Assembly (NCBI RefSeq): GCF_006352025.1
Contig: NZ_CP040936.1
Span: 1,240,001-1,304,000, forward strand
Reading direction: 5' to 3'
Source: Hymenobacter sp. DG01
GTDB lineage: Bacteria > Bacteroidota > Bacteroidia > Cytophagales > Hymenobacteraceae
Length of the DNA: 64,000 nt
Shown: positions 25,899 to 33,598 of the stretch, in pieces
Numbering within the stretch: position 1 is the first letter of the stretch
How the letters are laid out: each line of letters starts with the position of its first letter
Translations under genes and position numbers: made by a program
Notes under the pieces: model-generated
What the model was told of the DNA's origin: nothing
Databases searched by the model: none
The model's input: only the letters and a program-made list of their open reading frames with translations

Positions 25899-27047
25899 TT
25901 AGCCGGCCGTGGCTACGGCGGCGGAAGGCTCCGGAATGTCGCCGATGGTGTGGCGCTCAATCCAGCCACCACCCAGCACATCCTGGCCCTCGTAGAACAC
26001 GGCCGCCTGCCCGGGGGTAACAGCGTGTACTGCCTCCTCGAAGTAGATATAAATCTTGTCGCCCTTCTGCTCCAGGAAAGCCGGGGAGCCGTCGTGGTTG
26101 TAGCGGATTTTGGTGATGCTGGGCACCAGGCCGCGGCCTTCCAGGGAGGCGTACTTGCCCATGTTGAGCTTGCCGACTACCGTGCGGGTGCTGGCCAGAT
26201 CCTCGAAGTTACCCAGCACGACCCGGTTGGTTTCGGGGTCGATGGCCGTGACGTAGGCCGGGAAACCCAAGGCCACGCCCAGCCCTTTGCGCTGCCCGAT
26301 GGTGTAGAAGGGGTAGCCTTCGTGCTTGCCCACCACTGTGCCGTCGCGCAGTACAAACTCGCCCCCGGCTACGCGCTCCTCCAGGCCCGGCACCCGTCGG
26401 CGCAGGAAGCCGCGGTAGTCGTTGTCGGGGATAAAGCAGATTTCGTAGCTCTCGGGCTTGTTCACCAGCTCGGTAAAGCCCCGCTCCCGGGCAAAGTCAT
26501 AAATGGCAGTTTTACGCAGCTGGCCCAGCGGGAACAGGGTGCGGGCCAGGCTCTCCTGGGTCACGCCCCAGAGCGCGTAGCTTTGGTCCTTGTTTTCGTC
26601 GATGCCCTTACTGATGACGTAGCGGCCGTTTTCCTCGCGCACCTGGGCGTAGTGGCCCGTAGCAATAAAGTCGCAGCCCAGCTGGTCGGCCCGGCGCAGC
26701 AGCGCGTCCCACTTGATGTGGGTATTGCAGAGCACGCAGGGGTTGGGCGTACGGCCCGCCAGGTATTCTTCGGTGAAGTTGCTGATGACAAAGTCGCCGA
26801 ACTCGTCGCGGATATCAATGATGTAGTGCGGGAAGCCGAGCTCCACGGCAATCTGCCGGGCGTCGTTGATGCTGTCGAGGGAGCAGCAGCCGGTTTCCTT
26901 CTTGCTGCCGCCCGCCGAGGCGTAATCCCAGGTTTTCATGGTCATTCCCACCACTTCGTAGCCCTGCTCGTGCAGCAGCACGGCGGCCACGGAGCTGTCG
27001 ATGCCGCCGCTCATGGCAACCAGCACCCGTCCTTTCGTTGTGTTCAT
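25899..27047 (-). CDS. mnmA: tRNA-specific 2-thiouridylase
   Basis: 382 residues, normal length. PP-loop VAMSGGIDSSVAAVLL at residues 10-25. The catalytic Cys in TPNPCVLCN is Cys104, and the partner Cys in YEICFIPDND is Cys204. FYTIGQRKGLGVA and the C-terminal beta domain are intact, up to GQAAVFYEG. It thiolates U34 of Lys, Glu and Gln tRNAs in the cytoplasm. A -7 element TACCTTTG is at 27095-27102. Confidence 0.97.
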   Translation of the reverse strand: MNTTKGRVLVAMSGGIDSSVAAVLLHEQGYEVVGMTMKTWDYASAGGSKKETGCCSLDSINDARQIAVELGFPHYIIDIRDEFGDFVISNFTEEYLAGRTPNPCVLCNTHIKWDALLRRADQLGCDFIATGHYAQVREENGRYVISKGIDENKDQSYALWGVTQESLARTLFPLGQLRKTAIYDFARERGFTELVNKPESYEICFIPDNDYRGFLRRRVPGLEERVAGGEFVLRDGTVVGKHEGYPFYTIGQRKGLGVALGFPAYVTAIDPETNRVVLGNFEDLASTRTVVGKLNMGKYASLEGRGLVPSITKIRYNHDGSPAFLEQKGDKIYIYFEEAVHAVTPGQAAVFYEGQDVLGGGWIERHTIGDIPEPSAAVATAG

Positions 27048-27365
27048 ATGCAGTGAAATTGCGCCCGAAGCGTGAAAGGTTCCGGCCGAATACGCAAAGG
27101 TACGCCAATTGCCAGTTTTGCCGATTGCCGGGGGGCGCGTTTCTGCCGGGGGCCTGTTTGGGCTGGCCCTAGTACCCGCCCCACGCGAAACGGTTATTTC
27201 TTTTTAGCGGGCTAGCGGTATGTTTTACAGGCATTTGCCCGCTCCGGATCAAGCAGTTCATACCAGGCACATAAAAATCCCCGAATATTGCACTCCCATA
27301 CCGCGCCGGCTTTTCGCCGGCCCCCGCTTCTTCGGTTTCTTTTTGCCTCTGCTTACTCTTTTTCT
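27048..27365. other. Divergent gap between mnmA and the TrpF-like gene
   Basis: 318 bases. It holds the mnmA promoter (27095-27102, minus strand) and the untranslated region of the plus-strand TrpF-like gene. A short direct pattern gcgggctagcgg/ttgcccgctcc is seen near 27200-27245. No gene or stable hairpin stands out. Confidence 0.5.
27095..27102 (-). promoter_or_regulatory. mnmA promoter, -7 element TACCTTTG
   Basis: Perfect TAnnTTTG on the minus strand within GGCGTACCTTTGCGT, 48 bases upstream of the ATG. The same 12-base core, CGTACCTTTGCG, appears before folC. A -33 TTG at the standard spacing was not found. Confidence 0.5.
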
Positions 27366-27986
27366 ATGCCTTTGATTGTTCCCGTGATGGTGCGCGGCAT
27401 TAATAACCTTTCCGATGCCCGGTACTGCGCCGGCATGGGCGCCGACTCGCTCACCTTCCGTCTCGACCCCGCCTTCCCCGATGCCCTTACGCCGGAAACC
27501 GTGCAGGAGCTCAGCAGCTGGGTGGCGGGTGTGCAGCTCATCGGTGAGTTTGATGCCCTTCCCATCGACCAGATCAATGCCCTGGCCCAGCAGTGCGGCC
27601 TGCACGCGGTGCTCCTGCACCGCCGCCACACTCCCGACGAGCTGGCCGAACTGACCATTCCGGCCCTGCGTTCTATCAGCTGGGTTCCGGATATGCTGCC
27701 CGAGGACGTGGATATGCTTCTGCGGGAGCAGGCGTCGCACTACGCCGGCTTTGTTATTGCCACTGCCCCCCAGCCCCTACCGAACCCGGCCGAAGTAACC
27801 CGCCTTACAGAGCATGCCCGCATGTACAATATCTGGCTGGGAGCCGGCTTCGCGCCCGATAATCTGCGCAGCTACGTGGAGGCCGTAAACCCGGCCGGCA
27901 TCGTGCTGCAGGGTGGCGACGAAATCAAGCCCGGCCTGCGCGACTTCGACGAAATGGAAGCCGTCTTCGAGCAGCTGGAAGACTAG
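27366..27986 (+). CDS. TrpF-like (phosphoribosylanthranilate isomerase-like) protein with altered active site
   Basis: 206 residues from ATG at 27366 (MPLIVPVMVRGINNLSDA). The fold matches TrpF: first strand VPVMVRGINNLSDARYCAGMGADSLTFRLD, later YNIWLGAGFAPDNLRSYV, and PAGIVLQGGDEIKPGLRDFDEMEAVF, which line up with the KICGIT, AGGL.PENV and SSGVE..pG.KD regions. The catalytic Cys of KICGI is Arg here, and the Asp126-equivalent is not apparent. It is therefore unlikely to be a working Trp enzyme. The gene is alone, not in a trp operon. Its substrate is unknown. Terminated by a perfect palindrome. Confidence 0.7.
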   Translation: MPLIVPVMVRGINNLSDARYCAGMGADSLTFRLDPAFPDALTPETVQELSSWVAGVQLIGEFDALPIDQINALAQQCGLHAVLLHRRHTPDELAELTIPALRSISWVPDMLPEDVDMLLREQASHYAGFVIATAPQPLPNPAEVTRLTEHARMYNIWLGAGFAPDNLRSYVEAVNPAGIVLQGGDEIKPGLRDFDEMEAVFEQLED

Positions 27987-28006
27987 TTCAGCGAGCCATA
28001 CGCATA

Positions 28007-28046
28007 CGGAAAGGGGGCTTCTCTGCGCAGAGAAGCCCCCTTTCCG
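28007..28046. terminator. Perfect 40-bp palindrome, bidirectional terminator
   Basis: Positions 28007-28026 are the exact complement of 28027-28046 with no loop; the core is aagggggcttctctgcgcag. It lies between two convergent genes, with A/T-rich tails on both sides. Confidence 0.85.
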
Positions 28047-28066
28047 TTTAGGGGTGCCGGTACTCC

Positions 28067-28909
28067 CTAAGCCATTACCGTCAGCAGAGAATAAACTGGA
28101 GCCGTTAAGAGCTCTGGCCCCCGTAGCACGAGGCGGGTTTCGGCCTCGGCGGGGGGTAGGCTTTTGGTGAGCAGCCGCCACGCTACCTCACCGGGCAGCT
28201 CCATATCAGCGGCTACCGGGCCCCCGGTATAATTCTGCCCCAGAACCCAGCCCTCTGCCGTCCGGAGTAGAAACCATGTGTCGCCGCCCTCGCCGGTAAC
28301 GTGAAAGCGTATCACCGTGCCTTCCGGCGCCATCACGGCCCGGTAGTGATACGGCAGGGCCTGCAGGCTGGTAGCCAGGAAGGGCCGGTACAGCCGGGGG
28401 CTCAGCAGCGGGGCCTCCTGCCCCACTGCCTGCCGGATTTGCTGCTGATGATGCCACTTCTCGGTGTACTCGCGGGCCACGTGGAAGTGGTTGGTTGACT
28501 GCGCCTCTCCGGCCCACGCCACCGAGAACATGGCCGGGGCAGCAGGGTCCAGCGAGGTCAGAAAGGCGTTATACTCGGGTCCTACCCCTTCCAGCAGCCC
28601 AAGCAGCACCGCCGGGCTCAGCCGCTGCCCCACTTTTACCCAGGAGTTGTTCAGCTCATTGAGGTAGCGCACCACGTCCTGGTACTCGCCGCTGGCGGGG
28701 CCGGGGCCGGCGAAGTGGCCGTCGCGGAGCATGGAGAGGCTGCGCAGGCTGCCATCGAGCAGGTGCAGGGCCACGTCGCGCACCGTCCAGGCGGGCGCCA
28801 GGGTGGGCCGTTCCCAGCCGGCCGCAGAAAGGCTGCGGAGCACTTCCAGCAGCAGGCGGTCCAGCTCCGGGAACAGCGGCAGAGTGTCGGGGGTAGAAGC
28901 AGGTGTCAT
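28067..28909 (-). CDS. DinB-fold / maleylpyruvate isomerase N-terminal-like protein
   Basis: 280 residues. The N-terminal four-helix DinB-like bundle includes LAPAWTVRDVALHLLDGSLR, with metal-binding His, and the third metal-site region FHVAREYTEKWHHQQQIRQA. The C-terminal third looks like a beta-rich substrate domain. Related proteins (TIGR03083 type) use mycothiol in Actinobacteria; in this organism bacillithiol is the likely thiol, since bshB1 is at 60063. That link is inference. It is cytoplasmic and monocistronic. Confidence 0.75.
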   Translation of the reverse strand: MTPASTPDTLPLFPELDRLLLEVLRSLSAAGWERPTLAPAWTVRDVALHLLDGSLRSLSMLRDGHFAGPGPASGEYQDVVRYLNELNNSWVKVGQRLSPAVLLGLLEGVGPEYNAFLTSLDPAAPAMFSVAWAGEAQSTNHFHVAREYTEKWHHQQQIRQAVGQEAPLLSPRLYRPFLATSLQALPYHYRAVMAPEGTVIRFHVTGEGGDTWFLLRTAEGWVLGQNYTGGPVAADMELPGEVAWRLLTKSLPPAEAETRLVLRGPELLTAPVYSLLTVMA

Positions 28910-28964
28910 GGCGCTAAGCTAGCAGTTCCGGGCTTTCCTCCTACCCCTGTTACCGGCCCGAACA

Positions 28965-29627
28965 CTAACTCAGTTGAAACTGCAGGTACTTGATGGGCAC
29001 ACCCAGCGTGCGGTATTTACGCTCGAAGGTCGTTTGGATGTACTCAGCGTGCGGGAGCAGTTCGGGGGTTTCGTAGAGGTCCTTGGTGTGCGCGAGGATG
29101 GTAGCGCCGGCCCGCTGCTGCAGGGTTTCGAGGGAGAAATCGAACAGACCTTCGTTATCCGTTTTGAGGTGGACGAGGCCGCCGGGGCGCAGTACCTGCT
29201 GGTAGAGGTCGAGGAAGCGCGGAGCCGTAAGGCGGCGCTTGATGTCCCGGTCGCGGGGGCGCGGATCAGGGAAGGTAATCCAGATTTCGTGCAGCTCGCC
29301 AAGCGCAAAATGCGTGAGCAAATCGTGGGCGCGAGTGCGCAGGAAACCCACGTTGGTCAGGCCCAGGGACTCGGCGCGGGTGCTACCCCGCCAGATTCGC
29401 TCCCCCTTGATGTCGAGGCCCAGAAAGTTGCGCTCGGGGTAGCGCTCAGCCAGCCCCACGGTGTATTCGCCCTTGCCGCAGCCCACTTCCAGGGTAATGG
29501 GGTTAGGGTTGCGGAAGAACTCTTCGTGCCAGCGTCCGCCTAGCTGCTGGTAGGTAGCCTTACCGGGTTCAATTACGTCGGGGCGCTCGGCGTTATCGGC
29601 GAAGCGCTTCAGTTTAACTCGACTCAA
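28965..29627 (-). CDS. trmB: tRNA (guanine-N7-)-methyltransferase
   Basis: About 220 residues. The start is placed at TTG 29627 (SRVKLKRFADNAERPDV follows), because residues before this read through a TCACTATTTCACCATTTC repeat; TTG at 29669 is the other option and no ATG is available. SAM motif ITLEVGCGKGEYTVGLA, then NFLGLDIKGERIWRG, and the family signature WITFPDPRPRDRDIKRRL with the catalytic Asp. It makes m7G46 in tRNA. It lies upstream of the DinB-like gene by about 55 bases. Confidence 0.93.
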   Translation of the reverse strand: MSRVKLKRFADNAERPDVIEPGKATYQQLGGRWHEEFFRNPNPITLEVGCGKGEYTVGLAERYPERNFLGLDIKGERIWRGSTRAESLGLTNVGFLRTRAHDLLTHFALGELHEIWITFPDPRPRDRDIKRRLTAPRFLDLYQQVLRPGGLVHLKTDNEGLFDFSLETLQQRAGATILAHTKDLYETPELLPHAEYIQTTFERKYRTLGVPIKYLQFQLS

Positions 29628-29633
29628 AACGAG

Positions 29634-29654
29634 GAAATGGTGAAATAGTGAAAG
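29634..29654 (-). repeat. TCACTATTTCACCATTTC repeat, single arm
   Basis: Directly upstream of the preferred trmB start, the minus strand reads CTTTCACTATTTCACCATTTC. The same octamer-like motif is found before exbD, holA, tyrS and the M23 peptidase. No complementary arm is seen nearby here. Confidence 0.5.
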
Positions 29655-29769
29655 AGAGGGTTCGAGCAACCAACGGAGGTAGGAATACTCCGTTTGTGCT
29701 CAGATTTGGGAAAGCAGCGCCGGAAATCAGGCGGCCGTCTCGTGCAAAGACCTAGAAGCACCAGAGGCG

Positions 29770-31071
29770 CTACAGCCCTTCGATTTCGGCCACCACAAAA
29801 GTACTACCCCCGATGAAGACCACATCATCGGGCGCGGCGGCGGCGCGCGCGGCGGCTACGGCAGTAGGCACTGGTCCATACGCCTGGCCGTGTAGTCCCA
29901 CAGCAGCGGCCCGCTCGGCCAGCTCTGCAGCCGGCAATGCCCGCGGAATAGTAGCCTGGCAGAAATAGTACGTAGCGTGCCGGGGCAGTAAGCTCAGCAT
30001 CTTGCTCACGTCCTTGTCATTTACTACCCCCAGCACGAAGTGCAACTGCCGCTGCGGCAGCCGCGCCAGCTGCCCGGTGATGAAGCGAATCCCCGCTTCG
30101 TTGTGACCCGTGTCGCAGACCACCAGGGGCCGGCGGCCCAGGATGGTCCAGCGGCCCCGGAAACCGGTGAGGCGACCCACCTCCCGCAGCCCTTCGCGCA
30201 CGGCCGCTTCGGGTATCTCGAAGCCCTGGCGGCGCAGCTCATCCAGCACGGCCAGCACGCCGGGCAGATTCAGGCGCTGGTAGTCGCCCACCAGGCCTAG
30301 CTCTACGTCTTCCAGGTAGGGCGCATTCTGGTAAGTCAGGCACAGGCGTTGCGTGTCGTCCTCGGGGGTAGGCTCCTGCAGTAGCTCGGCGCGGTACTGG
30401 TCATCGGCAAACAGCAGCGGGGCGCTTTCTAGCTGAGCTTTCTGCTCGAACACCGGGGCTACCTCGGGCTGGGTCTGGCTGATGATGGCCGGCACGCCTG
30501 GTTTAATGATGCCGGCCTTTTCGCTGGCAATCAGGGGTAGCGTGTGGCCCAACAGGTTCTGGTGGTCGAAGCTGATGTTGGTAATCAGGGAAACCAGGGG
30601 CCGGATGATGTTGGTAGAATCGAGGCGCCCGCCCAGGCCGACTTCTACCACGGCAATGTCCACCTGCTCCTCGGCAAAGTAATCGAAGGCCATGGCCACG
30701 CACATTTCAAAAAACGAGGGCTGCACCTCCTCGAAGTACCCGCGCCAGCGTTCCACCCAAGCCACCAGGTAGTCGGGGGTTAGGTCCTGGCCGTTTACTT
30801 TGATGCGCTCGGTAAACTCCTTGAGGTGGGGCGAGGTGTAGAGACCCACCTTATAGCCGGCCGCCTGCAGCACCGCCGCCAGCAGGTTCGAGGAGCTGCC
30901 CTTACCGTTGGTCCCCGCTACGTGCACACTTTTGAACTTCCGCTCCGGGTTGCCCATTGCCGCCGCCAGGGCCTCCGTGCGCTCCAGCCCCGGCTTGTAC
31001 CCCGCTTCCCCTACCCGCTGAAACATGGGCAGCTGCTGGTAGAGGTAGTCGAGGGTTTGCTGGTAAGTCAT
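29770..31071 (-). CDS. folC: Bifunctional folylpolyglutamate / dihydrofolate synthase
   Basis: 433 residues from ATG at 31071 (MTYQQTLDYLYQQLP). Mur-ligase-type P-loop VAGTNGKGSSSNLLAAVL, then TSPHLKEFTERIKVNG, VVEVGLGGRLDSTN and SFDHQNLLGHTLPLIASEKAG. The C-terminal domain includes VVCDTGHNEAGI. It adds glutamates to folate in the cytoplasm. A -7 element lies just upstream at 31099-31106. Confidence 0.95.
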   Translation of the reverse strand: MTYQQTLDYLYQQLPMFQRVGEAGYKPGLERTEALAAAMGNPERKFKSVHVAGTNGKGSSSNLLAAVLQAAGYKVGLYTSPHLKEFTERIKVNGQDLTPDYLVAWVERWRGYFEEVQPSFFEMCVAMAFDYFAEEQVDIAVVEVGLGGRLDSTNIIRPLVSLITNISFDHQNLLGHTLPLIASEKAGIIKPGVPAIISQTQPEVAPVFEQKAQLESAPLLFADDQYRAELLQEPTPEDDTQRLCLTYQNAPYLEDVELGLVGDYQRLNLPGVLAVLDELRRQGFEIPEAAVREGLREVGRLTGFRGRWTILGRRPLVVCDTGHNEAGIRFITGQLARLPQRQLHFVLGVVNDKDVSKMLSLLPRHATYYFCQATIPRALPAAELAERAAAVGLHGQAYGPVPTAVAAARAAAAPDDVVFIGGSTFVVAEIEGL

Positions 31072-31098
31072 GGGTAGGAAAGCGAGGAGTTCAGGGCG

Positions 31099-31106
31099 CA
31101 AAGGTA
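31099..31106 (-). promoter_or_regulatory. folC promoter, -7 element TACCTTTG
   Basis: Perfect TAnnTTTG on the minus strand. TTTG at 31120-31123 lies 13 bases upstream, closer than the usual 19 to 21. The upstream sequence is also the terminator of the tonB gene. Confidence 0.45.
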
Positions 31107-31119
31107 CGTCCCGTCACTG

Positions 31120-31155
31120 CAAACTGCCGCCCTGGTAGCCCAGAGCGGCAGTTTG
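31120..31155 (-). terminator. Terminator after the TonB-like gene
   Basis: The arms caaactgccgc and gcggcagtttg are perfect, separated by 14 bases. It follows the stop at 31176. Confidence 0.7.
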
Positions 31156-31175
31156 AGTTTGTGAGAATCTGCTAC

Positions 31176-32072
31176 TTAGCGTCCACCAATGATATAGGTC
31201 ACTGTCCCGGTAGCCCCTCCGCTGCCATCGGCAACCCTGCGAAACGTAGCTTTTCTTTGCACCATAGCCCGGTAAAACTCAGCTACGTTGCGGGAGACAG
31301 TGCTTTTGAAGATGCTGACACTTTCAACGCTTCCATCTTCATCAATCTTAATCTTCAGGGTAACTGAGCCTCTTTCATCAGATGGATCAACATCCCGCGG
31401 CTGATTTTCAAAGGCCCACCCGGGCATGCTGAGGGAACCGCCGCTACCGGGGCTGGTGCCGCGGCCACCCTTGCCCGGCTCACCAGAATAAGCGGTACCG
31501 CCGTAGGTGCCACGTGGGTCGCCTTTGTCGCCCACAGTGCCGGGGTTGTCGCCGTTGTTGTTGCCGGTAGGTGCGTTGCTGGTACCGTTCACGCCGTTAC
31601 CACCCCCATCAGCGCGGTTGGCGCGCGGCGTAAATACGGCCCGCTGATCCACTTTCGGACGCGGTGGTTCAGGCTTCACTTCTTCCTTGGGCGCCTCGGC
31701 TACCTTTTTCGCGGGCGGCACCGTTACGGGGCTTTCCTCGGCCTCACTGGTTACTACCCGCTGCTCAGTGGGCGGTGTGAGGTCGGGTTGAGATACGGGG
31801 CGGGGCGGTGTGGGGTCAGGCTGCGAAGCGGGCGGGCGGCTGTCCTCCCGGTTCTTCGACTCATTGGCGGGGGCCTGGCTCTGGATGTCGCCGGAGCCTA
31901 CCTCATCCACCCCGTAGTTTAGCTCTACCCCGTCGCCGCCGGCCAGCTCCTCCAGGGGCGGATCGGGACCCTTGAACACGGTAAAGAAGAACAAGGCAGC
32001 CAGCGCCGCATTTATCATCACCGTGCCCAGGAGGGCTTCCCGCCGATGCTCTTCCCGATATTCGGTTGCCAT
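31176..32072 (-). CDS. TonB-like energy transducer
   Basis: 298 residues. One N-terminal anchor (about 16-33, GTVMINAALAALFFFTVF), a long Pro/Lys/Glu-rich periplasmic linker (about 60-150), a Gly-rich segment (about 165-215, GKGGRGTSPGSGGS), and a C-terminal TonB-type beta domain (SVTLKIKIDEDGSVESVSIF to TGTVTYIIGGR). It should carry inner-membrane energy from ExbB/ExbD to outer-membrane receptors. ExbD and ExbB are directly upstream, so this is a full TonB set. The classical YP motif at the C terminus is absent. Confidence 0.82.
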   Translation of the reverse strand: MATEYREEHRREALLGTVMINAALAALFFFTVFKGPDPPLEELAGGDGVELNYGVDEVGSGDIQSQAPANESKNREDSRPPASQPDPTPPRPVSQPDLTPPTEQRVVTSEAEESPVTVPPAKKVAEAPKEEVKPEPPRPKVDQRAVFTPRANRADGGGNGVNGTSNAPTGNNNGDNPGTVGDKGDPRGTYGGTAYSGEPGKGGRGTSPGSGGSLSMPGWAFENQPRDVDPSDERGSVTLKIKIDEDGSVESVSIFKSTVSRNVAEFYRAMVQRKATFRRVADGSGGATGTVTYIIGGR

Positions 32073-32134
32073 GGGACTTGTCTTTTTAAGAGGGCTACCC
32101 CGCCGGCAACAGCCAGCTGGCAGCTTCTGGTAAT

Positions 32135-32178
32135 CAATACGCCCCGCTCCGAAAAACGGCAGACGGGGCGCTGTATTG
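32135..32178 (-). promoter_or_regulatory. Hairpin in the exbD-tonB gap
   Basis: The arms caatac-gccccg and cggggc-gct-gtattg pair with one bulge. TTGTTTTC flanks on the plus strand side. It lies 60 bases after the exbD stop and could tune tonB level relative to exbBD. Confidence 0.4.
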
Positions 32179-32237
32179 TTTTCTATAACGGCCGAACCCG
32201 CTTAGCTGGTTCACGAGCCGCCGGCTGAGGTGGCAGC

Positions 32238-32648
32238 CTACTTACCCGACGCTTGCTGGGCCTGGGTGGCCATTACCATTTTAATCTTGAGGCGGTTGCC
32301 TACCTCCAGAATATCTACCAGCTTCTGCACGTTCAGTGAGGCATCTACGCGCAGCACAGCCGTGGGGCTCTCCAACCCCTGCACGCGGCGAGCCAGCTCG
32401 GGCTCCAACTGATCGGGGGTGATGTTCTGGCGGTCAATGAAGTACTTTCCGGCCGCGTCCACGGAAACCGTAATGGGCTGCTTCATGGCCTGCTTGCCCG
32501 AGCGGGCGTTAGGCAGCATAAGCTTAATAACGTTGGGGTTCACCATCGTCGAGACAATCAGGAAGAACAGCATCAGGAAGAACATGATGTCGTTCATCGA
32601 GCTGGTCTCGACGTGGGAAGAAACTTTGCGGCGCCGGCTGAGGTCCAT
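32238..32648 (-). CDS. exbD: ExbD/TolR biopolymer transport protein
   Basis: 136 residues. N-terminal cytoplasmic basic segment, one transmembrane helix (about 18-40, DIMFFLMLFFLIVSTMV) with the conserved proton-path Asp in SSMNDIMFFL, and a periplasmic domain with ITVSVDAAGKYFIDRQ and LRVDASLNVQKLVDIL. It works with ExbB as the TonB motor. The start ATG is directly preceded by a TCACCATT-type repeat arm. Confidence 0.9.
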   Translation of the reverse strand: MDLSRRRKVSSHVETSSMNDIMFFLMLFFLIVSTMVNPNVIKLMLPNARSGKQAMKQPITVSVDAAGKYFIDRQNITPDQLEPELARRVQGLESPTAVLRVDASLNVQKLVDILEVGNRLKIKMVMATQAQQASGK

Positions 32649-32650
32649 GC

Positions 32651-32753
32651 GGTGAAATTGTGAACTTGTGAAATGGTGATTTTGAGGTTCTCATGGTGCG
32701 AATAGGAATAACTGAACGTCAACTCACTATTTCACCAACTCACCATCTCACCT
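32651..32753. repeat. Inverted GTGAAATG/TCACCATT repeat region between exbB and exbD
   Basis: Plus strand 32651-32680 reads gtgaaattgtgaacttgtga then aatggtga; the far side 32720-32753 reads caactcactatttcaccaac then tcaccatctcacc. The two arms are imperfect complements separated by about 40 bases. On the minus-strand mRNA they lie between the exbB stop and the exbD ATG and could fold into a long imperfect hairpin. Confidence 0.55.
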
Positions 32754-33488
32754 TTAGTTATCCTGAAGAATGTCCATGAACTCGATGGCCGAGTTTTCCA
32801 TGCGGAACACCATGCGCTCCACCATAATGCTGAGCCAGTGATAGCCGATGTGAGCCACAATACCCACAATAAGGCCGGCCGCTGAGGTTACCATTTTGGT
32901 GTACAGACCACCCGAAATCTGGGCAATACCGAAGTCGCCGGTGGAGCTGATGGCGTAGAAGATTTTGATTACGCCAATAATCGTACCCACGAAGCCGAGC
33001 ATGGGCGCAATACCGGCCACAATGCCCAGCACGTTGATGTTCTTCTCGAGGCGGGCAATTTCAATCTTCCCCACGTTTTCCACACTGGTTTCGATTTCCT
33101 TGAGGGGTAAGCCAATGCGGCGGATACCTTTCTCAATCATGCGGGCCAGTGGCGTAGGGTTCTGGGCGCACAGCATTTTGGCTCCCTGCAAATCACCTTT
33201 CACCATCAGCCCCCGGATGCCCGGCATAAACGACTCGGGCACGGCGCCGGCCTTGCGGATGGTCAGGTAGCGCTCCAGAATGATGTAGACCGAAACGAAG
33301 AAGAGCAGGAACAGCGGCACCATAATCCAGCCCCCGGCCAGAATCAGGTCGATAAGCGAGAGGCCGGGCGCGGCATTGGCGGCCGCATTGGCAGCGGTAG
33401 CAGCCGAGTCGGCAGCGGCGGGCGAAGCGGCGGGAGCCGCGTCGCTGCCTACCTGGAGTTGCAGCAGCAGGGAGAGCAGGTGCGTCAT
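32754..33488 (-). CDS. exbB: ExbB/TolQ/MotA-type proton channel protein
   Basis: 244 residues. Three transmembrane segments: about 47-70 (LILAGGWIMVPLFLLFFVSVY), about 155-180 (LGIVAGIAPMLGFVGTIIGV) and about 190-215. The conserved GIAPMLGFVGTIIGVIKIF motif and Thr in TKMVTSAAGLIVGIVAHIGY form the proton path. The Ala-rich N-terminal residues 15-42 are a low-complexity extension. It is the first gene of the exbB-exbD-tonB unit. Confidence 0.92.
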   Translation of the reverse strand: MTHLLSLLLQLQVGSDAAPAASPAAADSAATAANAAANAAPGLSLIDLILAGGWIMVPLFLLFFVSVYIILERYLTIRKAGAVPESFMPGIRGLMVKGDLQGAKMLCAQNPTPLARMIEKGIRRIGLPLKEIETSVENVGKIEIARLEKNINVLGIVAGIAPMLGFVGTIIGVIKIFYAISSTGDFGIAQISGGLYTKMVTSAAGLIVGIVAHIGYHWLSIMVERMVFRMENSAIEFMDILQDN

Positions 33489-33513
33489 GCGTGGGATACG
33501 GTGAGAAGCAAAA

Positions 33514-33568
33514 GAATAGCTAAAACACCCGAGGCTTATAATGCTTTGCCTGAGCGTTTTAGCTATTC
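33514..33568. promoter_or_regulatory. Hairpin upstream of exbB
   Basis: Perfect 13-bp arms gaatagctaaaac/gttttagctattc with a 29-base loop. It sits between the HU/SPOR gene stop (33599) and exbB start (33488). It could be the terminator of the first or part of the exbB leader. Confidence 0.5.
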
Positions 33569-33598
33569 AAGATTTCGAATTATTGATTCAAGTTCTGG

